In this document: positions 25,955 through 34,351 of the stretch, one piece after another
How positions within the stretch are numbered: position 1 is the first letter of the stretch
Layout of the letters: each line of letters begins with the position of its first letter
Assembly (NCBI GenBank): GCA_902470905.1
Contig: CABRIC010000009.1
Coordinates: 1 to 45,673 of the forward strand
Reading direction: 5' to 3'
DNA length: 45,673 nt
From: an uncultured Collinsella sp.
GTDB taxonomy: Bacteria > Actinomycetota > Coriobacteriia > Coriobacteriales > Coriobacteriaceae
Position numbers and translations under genes: made by a program
Notes under the pieces: model-generated
What the model was told of the DNA's origin: nothing
The model's input: the letters and a program-made list of their open reading frames with translations, nothing else
The model's database searches: none

Positions 25955-28900
25955 TTACTTCTTAATGCCGCGTCCCAGGCGCTCAGCGACCGACGCCACG
26001 GCACTCTCGTCGACCGAGCCGCAGCTCACGCAGCCATCGTGGGCACGCATCTGGCCGGTGACCTCGTCCATCGCGAGCGGCGCCACCTTCTCGAGCTTAA
26101 AGCCCTTGCCGGCGCGCATGTTTTCCTTGGCCACGCTGATCATGAGCTTAATGCGGTTGAGCTGGTTGACCTCGGACGCGCCGGGGTCGTAGTCCACCGC
26201 GACGATGTTGCTCTCGGGATGCTGGCGGCGCAGCTCCTTGATCACGGCCTTACCCACTACGTGGTTGGGCAGGCACGCGAAGGGCTGCGTGCAGATGATG
26301 TTGGGCGCACCGTGGTCGATCAGGTCGAGCATCTCGGCCGTGAGCAGCCAGCCTTCGCCCATGTTGTTGCACACCGAAAGCACCGTACGAGCCTTGTCCG
26401 CCATGGTGCCAATGCGCTCGGGCGCCTCGAAGCGGCGGGACTTTTCGAGCATCTCCTCCACCGGCGTGCGCATCCAGTCCACCAGCTTAATGAGCGCCTG
26501 CATGCTAGCGCGCGCCGTGGCAGAGCTTCCCAGCTCGTCTTTTTGAAGCTCGGCGTTGCTCATGGAGTACAGGAAGAAGTCGAGCAGGCCCGGTACCACG
26601 GCCTCGCAGCCCTCGCGCTCAATGACATCGACTACGTGGTTGTTGGCCGTGGGATGGAACTTGACCAGGATCTCGCCAACCACGCCCACGCGCGGCTTGG
26701 TACCCTCGCCCACAAGCGGCATGGTGTCGAACGCGCGGATGGCCTCGCGGCACAACTTGGTGTAGTTGTGCCTGTTGAACTTAGGCGCCAGCTTGCGGGC
26801 ACGCGCCATGTACTCCTCGTAGAGCGCATTGGCGGCACCGGGCGTGGCCTCGTACGGGCGGCAGCGATAGAGCATCTGCATCATCACGTCGCCAAAGAGC
26901 ACCGCGTAGACTGCCTGCTTAAGCAGTGCCGGCGTAATCTTAAAGCCGGGGTTGTCCTCACCGAGCGCCACGGCCGAAAGCGAGATCACCGGGATCTCGG
27001 GGTGGCCGCTCTCGCGCAGGGCCTTGCGGATGAGTGCGATGTAGTTGGTGGCACGGCAGCCGCCGCCGGTCTGGCTGATAACCACGGCCGTCTTGGACAG
27101 GTCGTACCGACCGCTCTCGATGGCCTCCATAATCTGGCCCGTCACCAGGATCGACGGATAGCAAATGTCATTGTTCACGTAGCGCAGGCCAGCCTCGACG
27201 GCATCGTGGTCGGTCGAGGGCAGCAGCTCCAAGTTGTAGCCGGCACCGCGGAACACCTCTTTGACCAGGTCAAAGTGAATCGGCGCCATCTGCGGGCACA
27301 GGATGGTGTAGCCCTCCTCGCGCATCTGCTCGGTAAAGGGCACCTTGGGCCACGCGGTCGAAGCACTCTCACGCTGCGCCTCAAACGTGTACTTGCGGCT
27401 CGCGAACGCGGGGGCATCCGTGGAGGGCGCCACCGGCGCGGCATCGCCTTGCTCGTAGGCCTCGCCCGCGGCCGTGGCCTCGGCCAGGCGCTCGGCCTCC
27501 TGGTCCTTGAGCGCTGCCATGAGCGAGCGGATGCGGATGCGCGCGGCACCCAGGTTAGACACCTCGTCGATCTTAAGCACGGTGTAGATCTTGCCGCTGG
27601 CTTCCAGAATCTCCTGCACCTGATCGGTGGTCAGAGCGTCCAGGCCGCAGCCGAAGGAATTGAGCTGGATCAGGTCCAGGTCGTTGCGCATCGTCACAAA
27701 ACGGGCGACGGCGTACAGGCGGCTGTGGTACATCCACTGGTCGACGACGCGAATCGGACGCTCGGGCTTTACCAGATGCGCAAGCGAATCCTCGGTAAAG
27801 ACCGCGAAGCCAAAGCTCGAGATAAGCTCGGGCAGGGCGTGGTTGATCTCGGGGTCGTTATGGTAGGGACGGCCGGCGAGTACGATACCGTGGCCGCCGT
27901 GATCCTCGACCCACTTAAGGGCCTCCTCGCCCATGGTCTGGATGTCCTCGTGGAAGCGCGCATCGGCCTCAAAGGCAGCGTTGACAGCGGCATCGACCTC
28001 GGAGCGCGTGATCTTGGGACCGCGCACGCGACCGCGACCGGCTTGCGCATCGGCCACACGGTCGACGGCGAGCACCTGGTACAGACGGCGCTTAAGCTCG
28101 GTCTTATCGTGATACGGCACAAACGGATACAGGAACTCGATGTTCTGTTCGCGAATCTCGTCGATGTTGAGCGCCAGCGCTGTGGGGTAGCTCATGACGA
28201 TGGGGCAGTTGTAACAGTTGCCAGCCGTCGGATCCTCCTTGCGCTCCCAGCGCACGCACGGCATCCAGATGAAGTCGACATCGCGGTCGATGAGGTTCAT
28301 CACATGGCCGTGGCTCATCTTTGCCGGGTAGCACACGCTCTCGGACGGCATGGACTCGATGCCCGCCTGGTAGGTCTTTTTGCTCGACTGGTCGGACAGC
28401 TGCACGCTAAAGCCCAGGCGCGTAAAGAACGCGTGCCAGAAGGGGTAGTTCTCGTACATGTTGAGTGCGCGCGGGATACCCACGGTGCCGCGCGGGGCCT
28501 CGTCGGGACTCAGGATCTCGCGGTTAAAGAGCAGCTCGTTTTTCTTTTTGAAGAGGTTGGGGGCCTCGGTCTTTTGCTTTTTGTGGCCGGCGCCCTTCTC
28601 GCAGCGGTTGCCGGTAATGAAGCGCCTGCCACCGCCAAAGTCGTTGACGGTGAGCTGGCAGTTGTTGGAGCAACGGCCGCAGCGGACGTGCTTTTGCGTC
28701 ACGGTGAGGTGCGCGATGTCCTCAGCCGAGAGGATGGTCGAGGTGCCGTCGGCGCCGGCACGATCGCGGGCGAGCAGGGCCGCACCGTAGGCGCCCATGC
28801 AGCCGGCGATGTCGGGACGCACGGCATGAACGCCGGTGAGCTGCTCAAATGCGCGCAGCGTGGCATCGGACATAAAGGTGCCGCCCTGGACGATCACCTG

Positions 28901-30736
28901 GCTGCCGATCTCCTTGGGGTCGCGCAGCTTAATAACCTTGAACAGGGCATTCTTGATAACGGAATAGGACAGGCCGGCGGCGATGTCGCCCACCGTGGCG
29001 CCTTCCTTTTGGGCCTGCTTAACGCGCGAGTTCATAAAGACCGTGCAGCGGCTGCCCAGGTCGACGGGGGCCTTGGCATGAATGGCAGCGTTGGCGAACG
29101 CGCGCACGTCCATGTTCATAGACACGGCGAAGCTCTCGATAAAGCTACCGCAACCCGACGAGCAGGCCTCGTTGAGCATGATGTGCTCGATAACGCCGTC
29201 CTTGACGCGCAGGCACTTCATGTCCTGGCCGCCGATGTCCAGAATGAACTCGACGCCGGGCAGGAATGCCTTGGCGCCGCGCAGGTGCGCAACGGTCTCG
29301 ATTTCGCCCGAGTCGGCCTTGAGGGCCTCGATGAGCAGCGCCTCGCCATAGCCCGTGGTGGTCACGTGGCCGATGGTGCAGCCCGCGGGAATGTGGTTGT
29401 AGAAATCGGCCATGATGACCTTGGCCGTGCCCAGGATGTCGCCGTTGTTGTTGCCATACCAGGTGTGCAGCAGCTGACCGTCCTCGCCCACGAGCGCGGC
29501 CTTCATGGTGGTGGAACCGGCGTCGATGCCGATGAACACGCGGCCGGTGTAGCCTTCGAGTTTGCCCTTGGGGACGACTTCCTGGTCGTGGCGGGTCTTG
29601 AACTCGGCGAAGTCCTCGTCGGTGGCAAAGAGCGGATCCAGGCGCTCGACCTCGGCACCCTGTGTGTCACCCAGGGCATCGATGGCCTCGATGAGCTGCG
29701 GGAACGTGCTGAGCTTGTTGGACTCGTGCGCCATGGCGGCGCCGCTCGCCACAAACAGGTGGGCGTTTTGGGGCACAATGCGGTGCTCCTCGTCCAGGTT
29801 GAGCGTGAGGTAGAAGCGATGGCGCAGCTCGGAGAGATACTGCAGCGGGCCGCCCAGGAAGGCGACGTTGCCGCGGATGGGACGGCCGCACGCCAGGCCC
29901 GAGATGGTCTGGGTCACGACGGCCTGGAAGATGGAGGCGGCCACGTCCTCGGGGCGGGCGCCCTCGTTGAGCAGCGGCTGCACGTCGGTCTTGGCAAAAA
30001 CGCCGCAGCGGCTGGCGATGGGATAGATGGTGGTGGCGTTGGCCGCGAGCTCGTTGAGGCCGCTGGCGTCGGTGTGCAGCAGGGTTGCCATCTGGTCGAT
30101 GAACGCACCCGTGCCGCCGGCGCAGGTGCCGTTCATGCGCTGCTCGATGCCGTTGTCGAAGTAGATGATCTTGGCGTCCTCGCCGCCCAGCTCGATGGCG
30201 ACGTCGGTGGCCGGGATGAGGGTCTCGACGGCACGCTTGCTGGCGATGACCTCCTGGACAAACTCCAGGTCGAGCCACTGGGACAGCAGCAGGCCGCCCG
30301 AGCCGGTAATGGCGCAGGTCATCTGGGCCGTCGGCAGCACGGTCGCAGCGCCCTCGAACAGGTCGCGGGCACAAGCGCGGACGTCGGTGTGGTGGCGCTG
30401 GTACTTGGCGTAGACGATCTGGTTGTCGTCGTTGAGCACGGCGAGCTTGACGGTGGTGGAGCCCACGTCGATGCCCAGGTGCAGGTTGCCACGAGCGTTC
30501 TCGGGGTTGAAGATCGCGCCTTCGGGGGCCTGGGCGGCGGCTACGGGCTCAGCGGCGGTGGCGGGCTCGCTGACGACGGACGTCTCCCCTGCCACGTTCT
30601 TGGCATCGGCAACTGCCTCGGCAACTTTCTCGGCAGCCGCGGTGGCGGCCTTCTGCGCGGCGTCCACCACGGCGGGCGCGGCCTCGCGTGCGGCAGCGAC
30701 CACACGGTCTTTAATGCCCTCGACGAGTTTGCTCAT
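25955..30736 (-). CDS. Giant 2-hydroxyacyl-CoA dehydratase activase-like protein
   Basis: A 1593-residue fusion related to the ATP-dependent activators (HgdC/BcrA/BadF family) that inject electrons into 2-hydroxyacyl-CoA dehydratases. Order: an Ala-rich helical N-terminus (1-75); a first ASKHA ATPase domain with GIDVGSTTVKL at 88-98 and GTCAGGTGAF near 203; a second with GIDAGSTTMKA at about 403-413 and CSSGCGSF near 524 (Cys ligands for [4Fe-4S]). Then a CGRCSNNC motif at 685-692, a DUF2229 region (about 720-960), and a C-terminal dehydratase-like domain with VVISQTGGGCRATNY at about 1240. No separate dehydratase alpha/beta genes are nearby. It follows a tetR gene by 11 bases, so the two probably form an operon. 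GAGGAGAG precedes the ATG. Confidence 0.9.
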   Translation of the reverse strand: MSKLVEGIKDRVVAAAREAAPAVVDAAQKAATAAAEKVAEAVADAKNVAGETSVVSEPATAAEPVAAAQAPEGAIFNPENARGNLHLGIDVGSTTVKLAVLNDDNQIVYAKYQRHHTDVRACARDLFEGAATVLPTAQMTCAITGSGGLLLSQWLDLEFVQEVIASKRAVETLIPATDVAIELGGEDAKIIYFDNGIEQRMNGTCAGGTGAFIDQMATLLHTDASGLNELAANATTIYPIASRCGVFAKTDVQPLLNEGARPEDVAASIFQAVVTQTISGLACGRPIRGNVAFLGGPLQYLSELRHRFYLTLNLDEEHRIVPQNAHLFVASGAAMAHESNKLSTFPQLIEAIDALGDTQGAEVERLDPLFATDEDFAEFKTRHDQEVVPKGKLEGYTGRVFIGIDAGSTTMKAALVGEDGQLLHTWYGNNNGDILGTAKVIMADFYNHIPAGCTIGHVTTTGYGEALLIEALKADSGEIETVAHLRGAKAFLPGVEFILDIGGQDMKCLRVKDGVIEHIMLNEACSSGCGSFIESFAVSMNMDVRAFANAAIHAKAPVDLGSRCTVFMNSRVKQAQKEGATVGDIAAGLSYSVIKNALFKVIKLRDPKEIGSQVIVQGGTFMSDATLRAFEQLTGVHAVRPDIAGCMGAYGAALLARDRAGADGTSTILSAEDIAHLTVTQKHVRCGRCSNNCQLTVNDFGGGRRFITGNRCEKGAGHKKQKTEAPNLFKKKNELLFNREILSPDEAPRGTVGIPRALNMYENYPFWHAFFTRLGFSVQLSDQSSKKTYQAGIESMPSESVCYPAKMSHGHVMNLIDRDVDFIWMPCVRWERKEDPTAGNCYNCPIVMSYPTALALNIDEIREQNIEFLYPFVPYHDKTELKRRLYQVLAVDRVADAQAGRGRVRGPKITRSEVDAAVNAAFEADARFHEDIQTMGEEALKWVEDHGGHGIVLAGRPYHNDPEINHALPELISSFGFAVFTEDSLAHLVKPERPIRVVDQWMYHSRLYAVARFVTMRNDLDLIQLNSFGCGLDALTTDQVQEILEASGKIYTVLKIDEVSNLGAARIRIRSLMAALKDQEAERLAEATAAGEAYEQGDAAPVAPSTDAPAFASRKYTFEAQRESASTAWPKVPFTEQMREEGYTILCPQMAPIHFDLVKEVFRGAGYNLELLPSTDHDAVEAGLRYVNNDICYPSILVTGQIMEAIESGRYDLSKTAVVISQTGGGCRATNYIALIRKALRESGHPEIPVISLSAVALGEDNPGFKITPALLKQAVYAVLFGDVMMQMLYRCRPYEATPGAANALYEEYMARARKLAPKFNRHNYTKLCREAIRAFDTMPLVGEGTKPRVGVVGEILVKFHPTANNHVVDVIEREGCEAVVPGLLDFFLYSMSNAELQKDELGSSATARASMQALIKLVDWMRTPVEEMLEKSRRFEAPERIGTMADKARTVLSVCNNMGEGWLLTAEMLDLIDHGAPNIICTQPFACLPNHVVGKAVIKELRRQHPESNIVAVDYDPGASEVNQLNRIKLMISVAKENMRAGKGFKLEKVAPLAMDEVTGQMRAHDGCVSCGSVDESAVASVAERLGRGIKK

Positions 30737-30747
30737 TGTCTCTCCTC

Positions 30748-31458
30748 TTAGTTGTTGGACTCGACGGTTGCGGTGGTGTCGACCGCGTCCTCGAGCTGCA
30801 GGTTCAATAGCTTCATGCCGTATTCCGGCACGTTGATATCGATGGGTTGGCCATACAGGTCGCCGGGGCGCACAAAGGCGATAACCGTCATAATGCGCGC
30901 CATGGTCTCGGGCGATTCAGAAAGGTCACGCTCAAACCAACGCTGGATCATGCCGACCTCGGCACTCACGACATAGGTGACGTAGTAGTCAAAGAAGGTG
31001 CCCAGCGCCAAGCCCAAAATGCCCGTCTGTGCGCGCGGCACCACGGCCTCGCGTGCGGTATCGATGATCTTTTTAATAAAGGCGGGGTCGCCGCCCGGGC
31101 CCAGCAGCGATCCGATTAAATCGCGGTTGGCCGCAAGGTAGCGCAGCAACTCAACCGAACCGGGTGCCGGCTCGAGCTCATCGATGTTGTGATAGAGATC
31201 GGGCAGCTGAGCTGCGGTGATGAGCTCAATGCGCTCACGGATCTCGGCCAGCAAGCCGTCCTCGATTTGATTGATAAAGTCGGGGATATCGCGGTAGTGC
31301 GAATAGAACGTGCGGCGCGTAAGGCCAGCGCGCTCGGTGAGCGACGCGACATTAATGCGCGAAAGGTCGCCGCTTTCGGCAAGCTCGCTGGCAAGTGCCT
31401 GGCGAAGGGCACGCTGCGAGCGAAGGGACCGGCGGTCGCATTTTTCGAGCTGGGACAA
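30748..31458 (-). CDS. TetR/AcrR family transcriptional regulator
   Basis: A 236-residue regulator. The N-terminal helix-turn-helix is INVASLTERAGLTRRTFYSHYRDI (about 34-57), and an all-helical ligand domain follows. It starts at a TTG codon (31458); AAGGAGGACGC immediately upstream makes this start convincing. It is co-transcribed with the giant activase and presumably controls it. Two nested palindromes lie in its promoter region (31488-31524), which suggests autoregulation. The ligand is unknown; acyl-CoA sensing would fit the neighbour but is only inference. Confidence 0.9.
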   Translation of the reverse strand: MSQLEKCDRRSLRSQRALRQALASELAESGDLSRINVASLTERAGLTRRTFYSHYRDIPDFINQIEDGLLAEIRERIELITAAQLPDLYHNIDELEPAPGSVELLRYLAANRDLIGSLLGPGGDPAFIKKIIDTAREAVVPRAQTGILGLALGTFFDYYVTYVVSAEVGMIQRWFERDLSESPETMARIMTVIAFVRPGDLYGQPIDINVPEYGMKLLNLQLEDAVDTTATVESNN

Positions 31459-31487
31459 GCGTCCTCCTTGTTACTCAACCTGTACGC

Positions 31488-31524
31488 TATTGCACAGTGC
31501 GAGTATTATTGCACACCGTGTGCA
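31488..31524. promoter_or_regulatory. Candidate TetR operator region
   Basis: TATTGCACA occurs twice, at 31488-31496 and 31507-31515. Each copy begins a palindrome: TGCACaGTGCg at 31491-31501 and TGCACACcGTGTGCA at 31510-31524. It lies 30-65 bases upstream of the TTG start of tetR. Confidence 0.55.
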
Positions 31525-31550
31525 TCAACACGTAAAGGCAATATTTGGAA

Positions 31551-31579
31551 TGTGACGAAGGGGCAGCCTCTTTGTCACA
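31551..31579 (+). repeat. REP-like palindrome, copy E
   Basis: TGTGACgAAG and CTTTGTCACA (one mismatch) enclose GGGCAGCCT. This is the same stem family as copy F at 31987 but in the opposite orientation. It lies in the tetR upstream region. Confidence 0.75.
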
Positions 31580-31636
31580 TCCAGCGACCGCCTAGGTTGT
31601 GCCGGTTGTGCCAGGCTTTTAGAGCGGCATTACCGA

Positions 31637-31665
31637 TTGTCCAAAATGTCATTCGTGGGTAGAAT
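31637..31665 (+). promoter_or_regulatory. Plus-strand promoter of a candidate antisense RNA
   Basis: TTGTCC (31637-31642) and TAGAAT (31660-31665) are separated by exactly 17 bases, a good sigma-70 promoter. Transcription would start near 31672 toward the small peptide gene on the other strand. Confidence 0.6.
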
Positions 31666-31671
31666 AGTGTC

Positions 31672-31755
31672 GACGGCAGCCCAAGTTCTGGAAAGCTGGG
31701 CAGCGCCGTTGTTTGCATTAGGGGGTCAACGCCTTAGCGGCGGCGACCCCTTCTG
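31672..31755 (+). ncRNA. Candidate antisense RNA to the small peptide gene
   Basis: From the promoter at 31637 a transcript of about 80 bases would pass a GCCCA/TGGGC hairpin and end at the hairpin at 31718-31753. Its last 20 or so bases lie opposite the end of the small peptide gene. Convergent overlap at a shared terminator is the arrangement of Fst/RNAII-type and TxpA/RatA type I antitoxins. This is a prediction from promoter and terminator only. Confidence 0.45.
31718..31753. terminator. Shared terminator hairpin of the convergent small RNAs
   Basis: GGGGTC and GACCCC pair, with an inner GCC/GGC stem; the stop codon of the small peptide gene lies in the loop. The flanking T-runs are short on both strands, so strength is uncertain. 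Confidence 0.5.
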
Positions 31756-31859
31756 TTGCGCTTCGAACGCTGCTTGAGTGCCTCGGAAAGGCCGACAAGC
31801 GCCGTGAAGAACGAGACCAAAGCGGTCAGAAGTCTCACGAAATCAATCAAATCGGTCAT
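31734..31859 (-). CDS. 41-residue hydrophobic peptide with basic tail, possible type I toxin
   Basis: A short gene with an excellent ribosome site: GGGAGG ends eight bases before the ATG at 31859. The peptide opens MTDLIDFVRLLTALVSFF, has one predicted membrane helix (about 6-25), and ends in an Arg/Lys-rich tail of about 14 residues. Size and layout resemble Fst, BsrG or TxpA toxins that insert in the membrane. An ATG two codons upstream (31865) is too close to the ribosome site to be preferred. It has its own promoter (31924-31953) and ends in a hairpin. An antisense RNA is predicted on the other strand. I do not recognise the exact family. Confidence 0.6.
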   Translation of the reverse strand: MTDLIDFVRLLTALVSFFTALVGLSEALKQRSKRNRRGRRR

Positions 31860-31923
31860 GGGCATCACCTCCCGTCAGATGGAGGGCGCTGCCCGGCACA
31901 TGGAACTGCCGCCAACAGCATCA

Positions 31924-31953
31924 ATTCTATCAAAGCGCAGTTAGATATGCGAA
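31924..31953 (-). promoter_or_regulatory. Promoter of the small peptide gene
   Basis: On the minus strand TTCGCA (31953-31948) and TAGAAT (31929-31924) are 18 bases apart. Start of transcription would be near 31917, giving a leader of about 58 bases that can fold (GGCA/TGCC stem) before the ribosome site. Confidence 0.5.
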
Positions 31954-31986
31954 TGTTTGTTCGTATTTCAAGAGACCAGCATCACC

Positions 31987-32015
31987 TGTGACAAAGGGGC
32001 TGTCCCTTTGTCACA
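31987..32015 (-). repeat. REP-like palindrome, copy F (against the HAD stop codon)
   Basis: TGTGACAAAGGG and CCCTTTGTCACA are perfect 12-base arms around GCTGT. It ends at 32015, and the HAD gene stop codon TAA is 32016-32018. Confidence 0.85.
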
Positions 32016-32873
32016 TTATTCGATTACGGTGCAGGAATTCTGCTTGTGCATGGTGGCGAGCATGTGTTTGGGGACGGCGTGGACCATGCAGCTGCCGATG
32101 GTCGCGCTCGCGGCGGCCTTAGCTGCATCGCTACCGTTTTTGGTCGCGTAGCTGTGACGGAAGCGTTTGAGCATTGCAATGTCATTGCCGCCGTCGCCGT
32201 AAACCGCGACCTCGTCCTCGGCAATGCCGTAGTAGCCCGCCAGCCAGGCCACGCTCTCACCCTTGTTGCACGCCACGTCCGTGATCTCGAACATCACCGG
32301 ATCGAACGGCGCGTTGACCACGCGGTCCGAACGCTCGGCCAAATACGCCTTAAGGTCGCGCTCCAGCTCGGGCGAGGTCACGCGACAGTTGATCTTGCAC
32401 ACATCGTGGCGCAGGATGTCACCGATCGACTGGTCGAAATACTGTTTCTCGTGATACCCGCCACGTGCACGCATGCCGCGCATCACGATGCGCTTGATAG
32501 GGCTGTCCTTCTTAAAACCCGCCTGGTGCATCTCGAACGAGCCGCTCGAGAACATGCCATCGGGCGTGGAGCAGTCGAAGCAAATGTCCGGGAACGCCTT
32601 GAGCAGCTCCTCGGTAATCTGCGGGTCGATGGTCCAGGTCTTGAGCACCTCGCCATGGCTGTCGCGCACGATGGACCCGTTGGAGCAGCAGGCGTCAAGC
32701 GCCAGGCCCGTAAAGCCATGCTCGCCGATCGGCAGCGTCGAGCGTCCGGTCGCGGGAATCACATGCAAGCCGGCCTCGGTCAGCTCGCGAATGGCACGGC
32801 GAATGGTCCCGTCTGCCTCGTGCAGGGCATTCAACAGCGTTCCGTCTAAGTCACTCGCGAACATCTTGATCAT
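32016..32873 (-). CDS. Cof-type HAD-IIB phosphatase
   Basis: A HAD-superfamily phosphatase of the Cof type, cytoplasmic, acting on sugar phosphates or related small molecules. The catalytic SDLDGTLL is near the N-terminus, PATGRS carries motif II, and YGDGGNDIAML is motif IV (Mg binding). The type IIB cap lies at about 85-200. Length is 285 residues from the ATG at 32873; an ATG two codons upstream (32879) is equally possible. The Shine-Dalgarno sequence AAGGAG and the start codon lie within a perfect 22-bp inverted repeat (32873-32928), so translation may be controlled by mRNA folding. The gene ends directly on palindrome copy F. Confidence 0.9.
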   Translation of the reverse strand: MIKMFASDLDGTLLNALHEADGTIRRAIRELTEAGLHVIPATGRSTLPIGEHGFTGLALDACCSNGSIVRDSHGEVLKTWTIDPQITEELLKAFPDICFDCSTPDGMFSSGSFEMHQAGFKKDSPIKRIVMRGMRARGGYHEKQYFDQSIGDILRHDVCKINCRVTSPELERDLKAYLAERSDRVVNAPFDPVMFEITDVACNKGESVAWLAGYYGIAEDEVAVYGDGGNDIAMLKRFRHSYATKNGSDAAKAAASATIGSCMVHAVPKHMLATMHKQNSCTVIE

Positions 32874-32928
32874 GGGCATGCCTCTCCTTCGTCTGCACGA
32901 TATTGTAGACGAAGGAGAGGCATGCCCA
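32873..32928. repeat. Perfect 22-bp inverted repeat over the HAD gene start
   Basis: Arms 32873-32894 and 32907-32928 are exact complements with a 12-base loop (GCACGATATTGT). In the HAD mRNA the stem would hide the ribosome site and start codon. It might also act as a terminator for the MFS gene 60 bases upstream. Confidence 0.8.
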
Positions 32929-32988
32929 GACAATGGCGTCCCTGCGCGGCGGGACAATGCTTCCGCAAATCCACGGTGCCCCAGCGCG

Positions 32989-34251
32989 TTAAGGCAATCG
33001 CCACAAGCGACTTTTCAGCCGATAAAACAGCGCCGTCGTCAACATCAGCACCGCCAACATGCTTGCGAATACAATCGCCGGTGTCCATCGATCGTATGCG
33101 AGCCCGTAAACCAATTGGCCAATAGGCGTTGCACAGGAAAGCATCATATAAACGAGTGCCAGCACTTTTCCGCAGAGTTCCTTTGGCGCTGACCGCTGAA
33201 CAAATGAAACGATTTCGACCGATGCAATGCTTGCCCACGCCATGACCCATGCCGAGCCGGCCGCAAGCGCGGCAAACGCTAATTCATCAGGACCGCTCAG
33301 TAGCGTGACAATAATCGGTACGACTCCAAAACAAATCATCGCAACATATCGACATATGCCCTTGAAGGAAAAACGATGCGGCCAAATACTGACCAAACCA
33401 CTGCCGACAAGACCACCTAAGCCCATAGCCACCTCAATAATCCCAACAAAGGATGATTGCATTCCGAGATGCTTTGCAACAATAACGGGAGCACCAATCG
33501 TTAACCCAACTAACGCAAGGTTCAAAATAGCCGCAAGAAAAAACACAACGAGCAATGATGCGTTTTGAAACAGGTACCGAATCGACTCCCGAAAATCGCT
33601 TCGGCATGTCGAGCAAGTCGTGCTGTCCCCTGTCATTCCAGATGAGGCATTTTGCTTGAGTGCGCCCCCAAACAGCAGGGCTGACATCGCAAACGTCAAC
33701 GCCGCGGTTTCGCATAGAGCATCGATACCAAAGCACCCATAGACTGCCGTCCCGACTACAGGCCCCAAGATATTGCTCGCCATGGTTATCTGCGAGACCA
33801 ACGCAGTGGCACGCTCAACCTTTTCTGGGCCCGTCATGCGCACCGTCTCAATTTGAAGCATCGGCTTCAGCAGCGATTGGATGCCATATTGGACGCAAAG
33901 CATTGCTGCCACGACAACCGCAAGAGGCAGCGAACACTTCATGGGGATAAACAGCAGTGATGCAGCCATCAGAACAATGCCGAGTACCACAAGAACCCCG
34001 CGATGTCTTCCCCGATCCGCCAAAATCCCGCCAACCGGAGTCGCGAGCACGCCCGGTATGAACGCTATCGCCGCGACGGCGCCATATAACGTTGACGAGC
34101 CGCTGCAATCGAACAAGTAAAGCGGACACGCAAAGCACAGTGCTGACAACATTGAATACGCACACAGCTGTGCAACAAGAAGACCGAAAAGCCTGATAGA
34201 TCGCACTGTTTTTTGCGTCAACGAGACGCTACTCCCCCGCATTCCAGCCAT
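32989..34251 (-). CDS. MFS family efflux transporter
   Basis: A 420-residue major facilitator with about 12 helices, related to drug exporters of the macrolide/MefA-like or DHA groups. The block GGILADRGRHRG between helices 2 and 3 is the MFS signature loop. The start at 34251 has GGGGGCAGG upstream; the open frame extends 26 codons further but crosses the operator. The gene and its tetR neighbour are visibly more A/T-rich with different codon choice from the flanking genes, which suggests horizontal transfer. Its promoter region contains two matching operators, so TetR repression is likely. The exported compound is unknown. Confidence 0.88.
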   Translation of the reverse strand: MAGMRGSSVSLTQKTVRSIRLFGLLVAQLCAYSMLSALCFACPLYLFDCSGSSTLYGAVAAIAFIPGVLATPVGGILADRGRHRGVLVVLGIVLMAASLLFIPMKCSLPLAVVVAAMLCVQYGIQSLLKPMLQIETVRMTGPEKVERATALVSQITMASNILGPVVGTAVYGCFGIDALCETAALTFAMSALLFGGALKQNASSGMTGDSTTCSTCRSDFRESIRYLFQNASLLVVFFLAAILNLALVGLTIGAPVIVAKHLGMQSSFVGIIEVAMGLGGLVGSGLVSIWPHRFSFKGICRYVAMICFGVVPIIVTLLSGPDELAFAALAAGSAWVMAWASIASVEIVSFVQRSAPKELCGKVLALVYMMLSCATPIGQLVYGLAYDRWTPAIVFASMLAVLMLTTALFYRLKSRLWRLP

Positions 34252-34264
34252 AAGCCTGCCCCCT

Positions 34265-34285
34265 ATACATACCATTAGTATGTAT
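34265..34285. promoter_or_regulatory. TetR operator 1 for the MFS gene
   Basis: ATACATAC-N5-GTATGTAT is a perfect inverted repeat, 14 bases before the MFS start. It shares the TACATACC..AGTAT pattern with operator 2. Confidence 0.7.
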
Positions 34286-34329
34286 TTAATGACTTGAAAA
34301 GGGCAGCCGTGGCTACCCTTACAAATCAA

Positions 34330-34350
34330 TTACATACCGTCAGTATCTAT
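34330..34350. promoter_or_regulatory. TetR operator 2
   Basis: TTACATACCGTCAGTATCTAT matches operator 1 at most positions and keeps the five-base spacer. It lies directly beside the tetR stop codon, 65 bases from operator 1. Confidence 0.6.
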
Positions 34351-34351
34351 A

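Noticed and set aside
26039..30751. 1570-codon plus-strand frame opposite the dehydratase activase
   Set aside because: It is a codon-bias shadow: repetitive His/Val/Asp/Leu/Gly content and no recognisable motif, whereas the minus strand has clear ATPase motifs.
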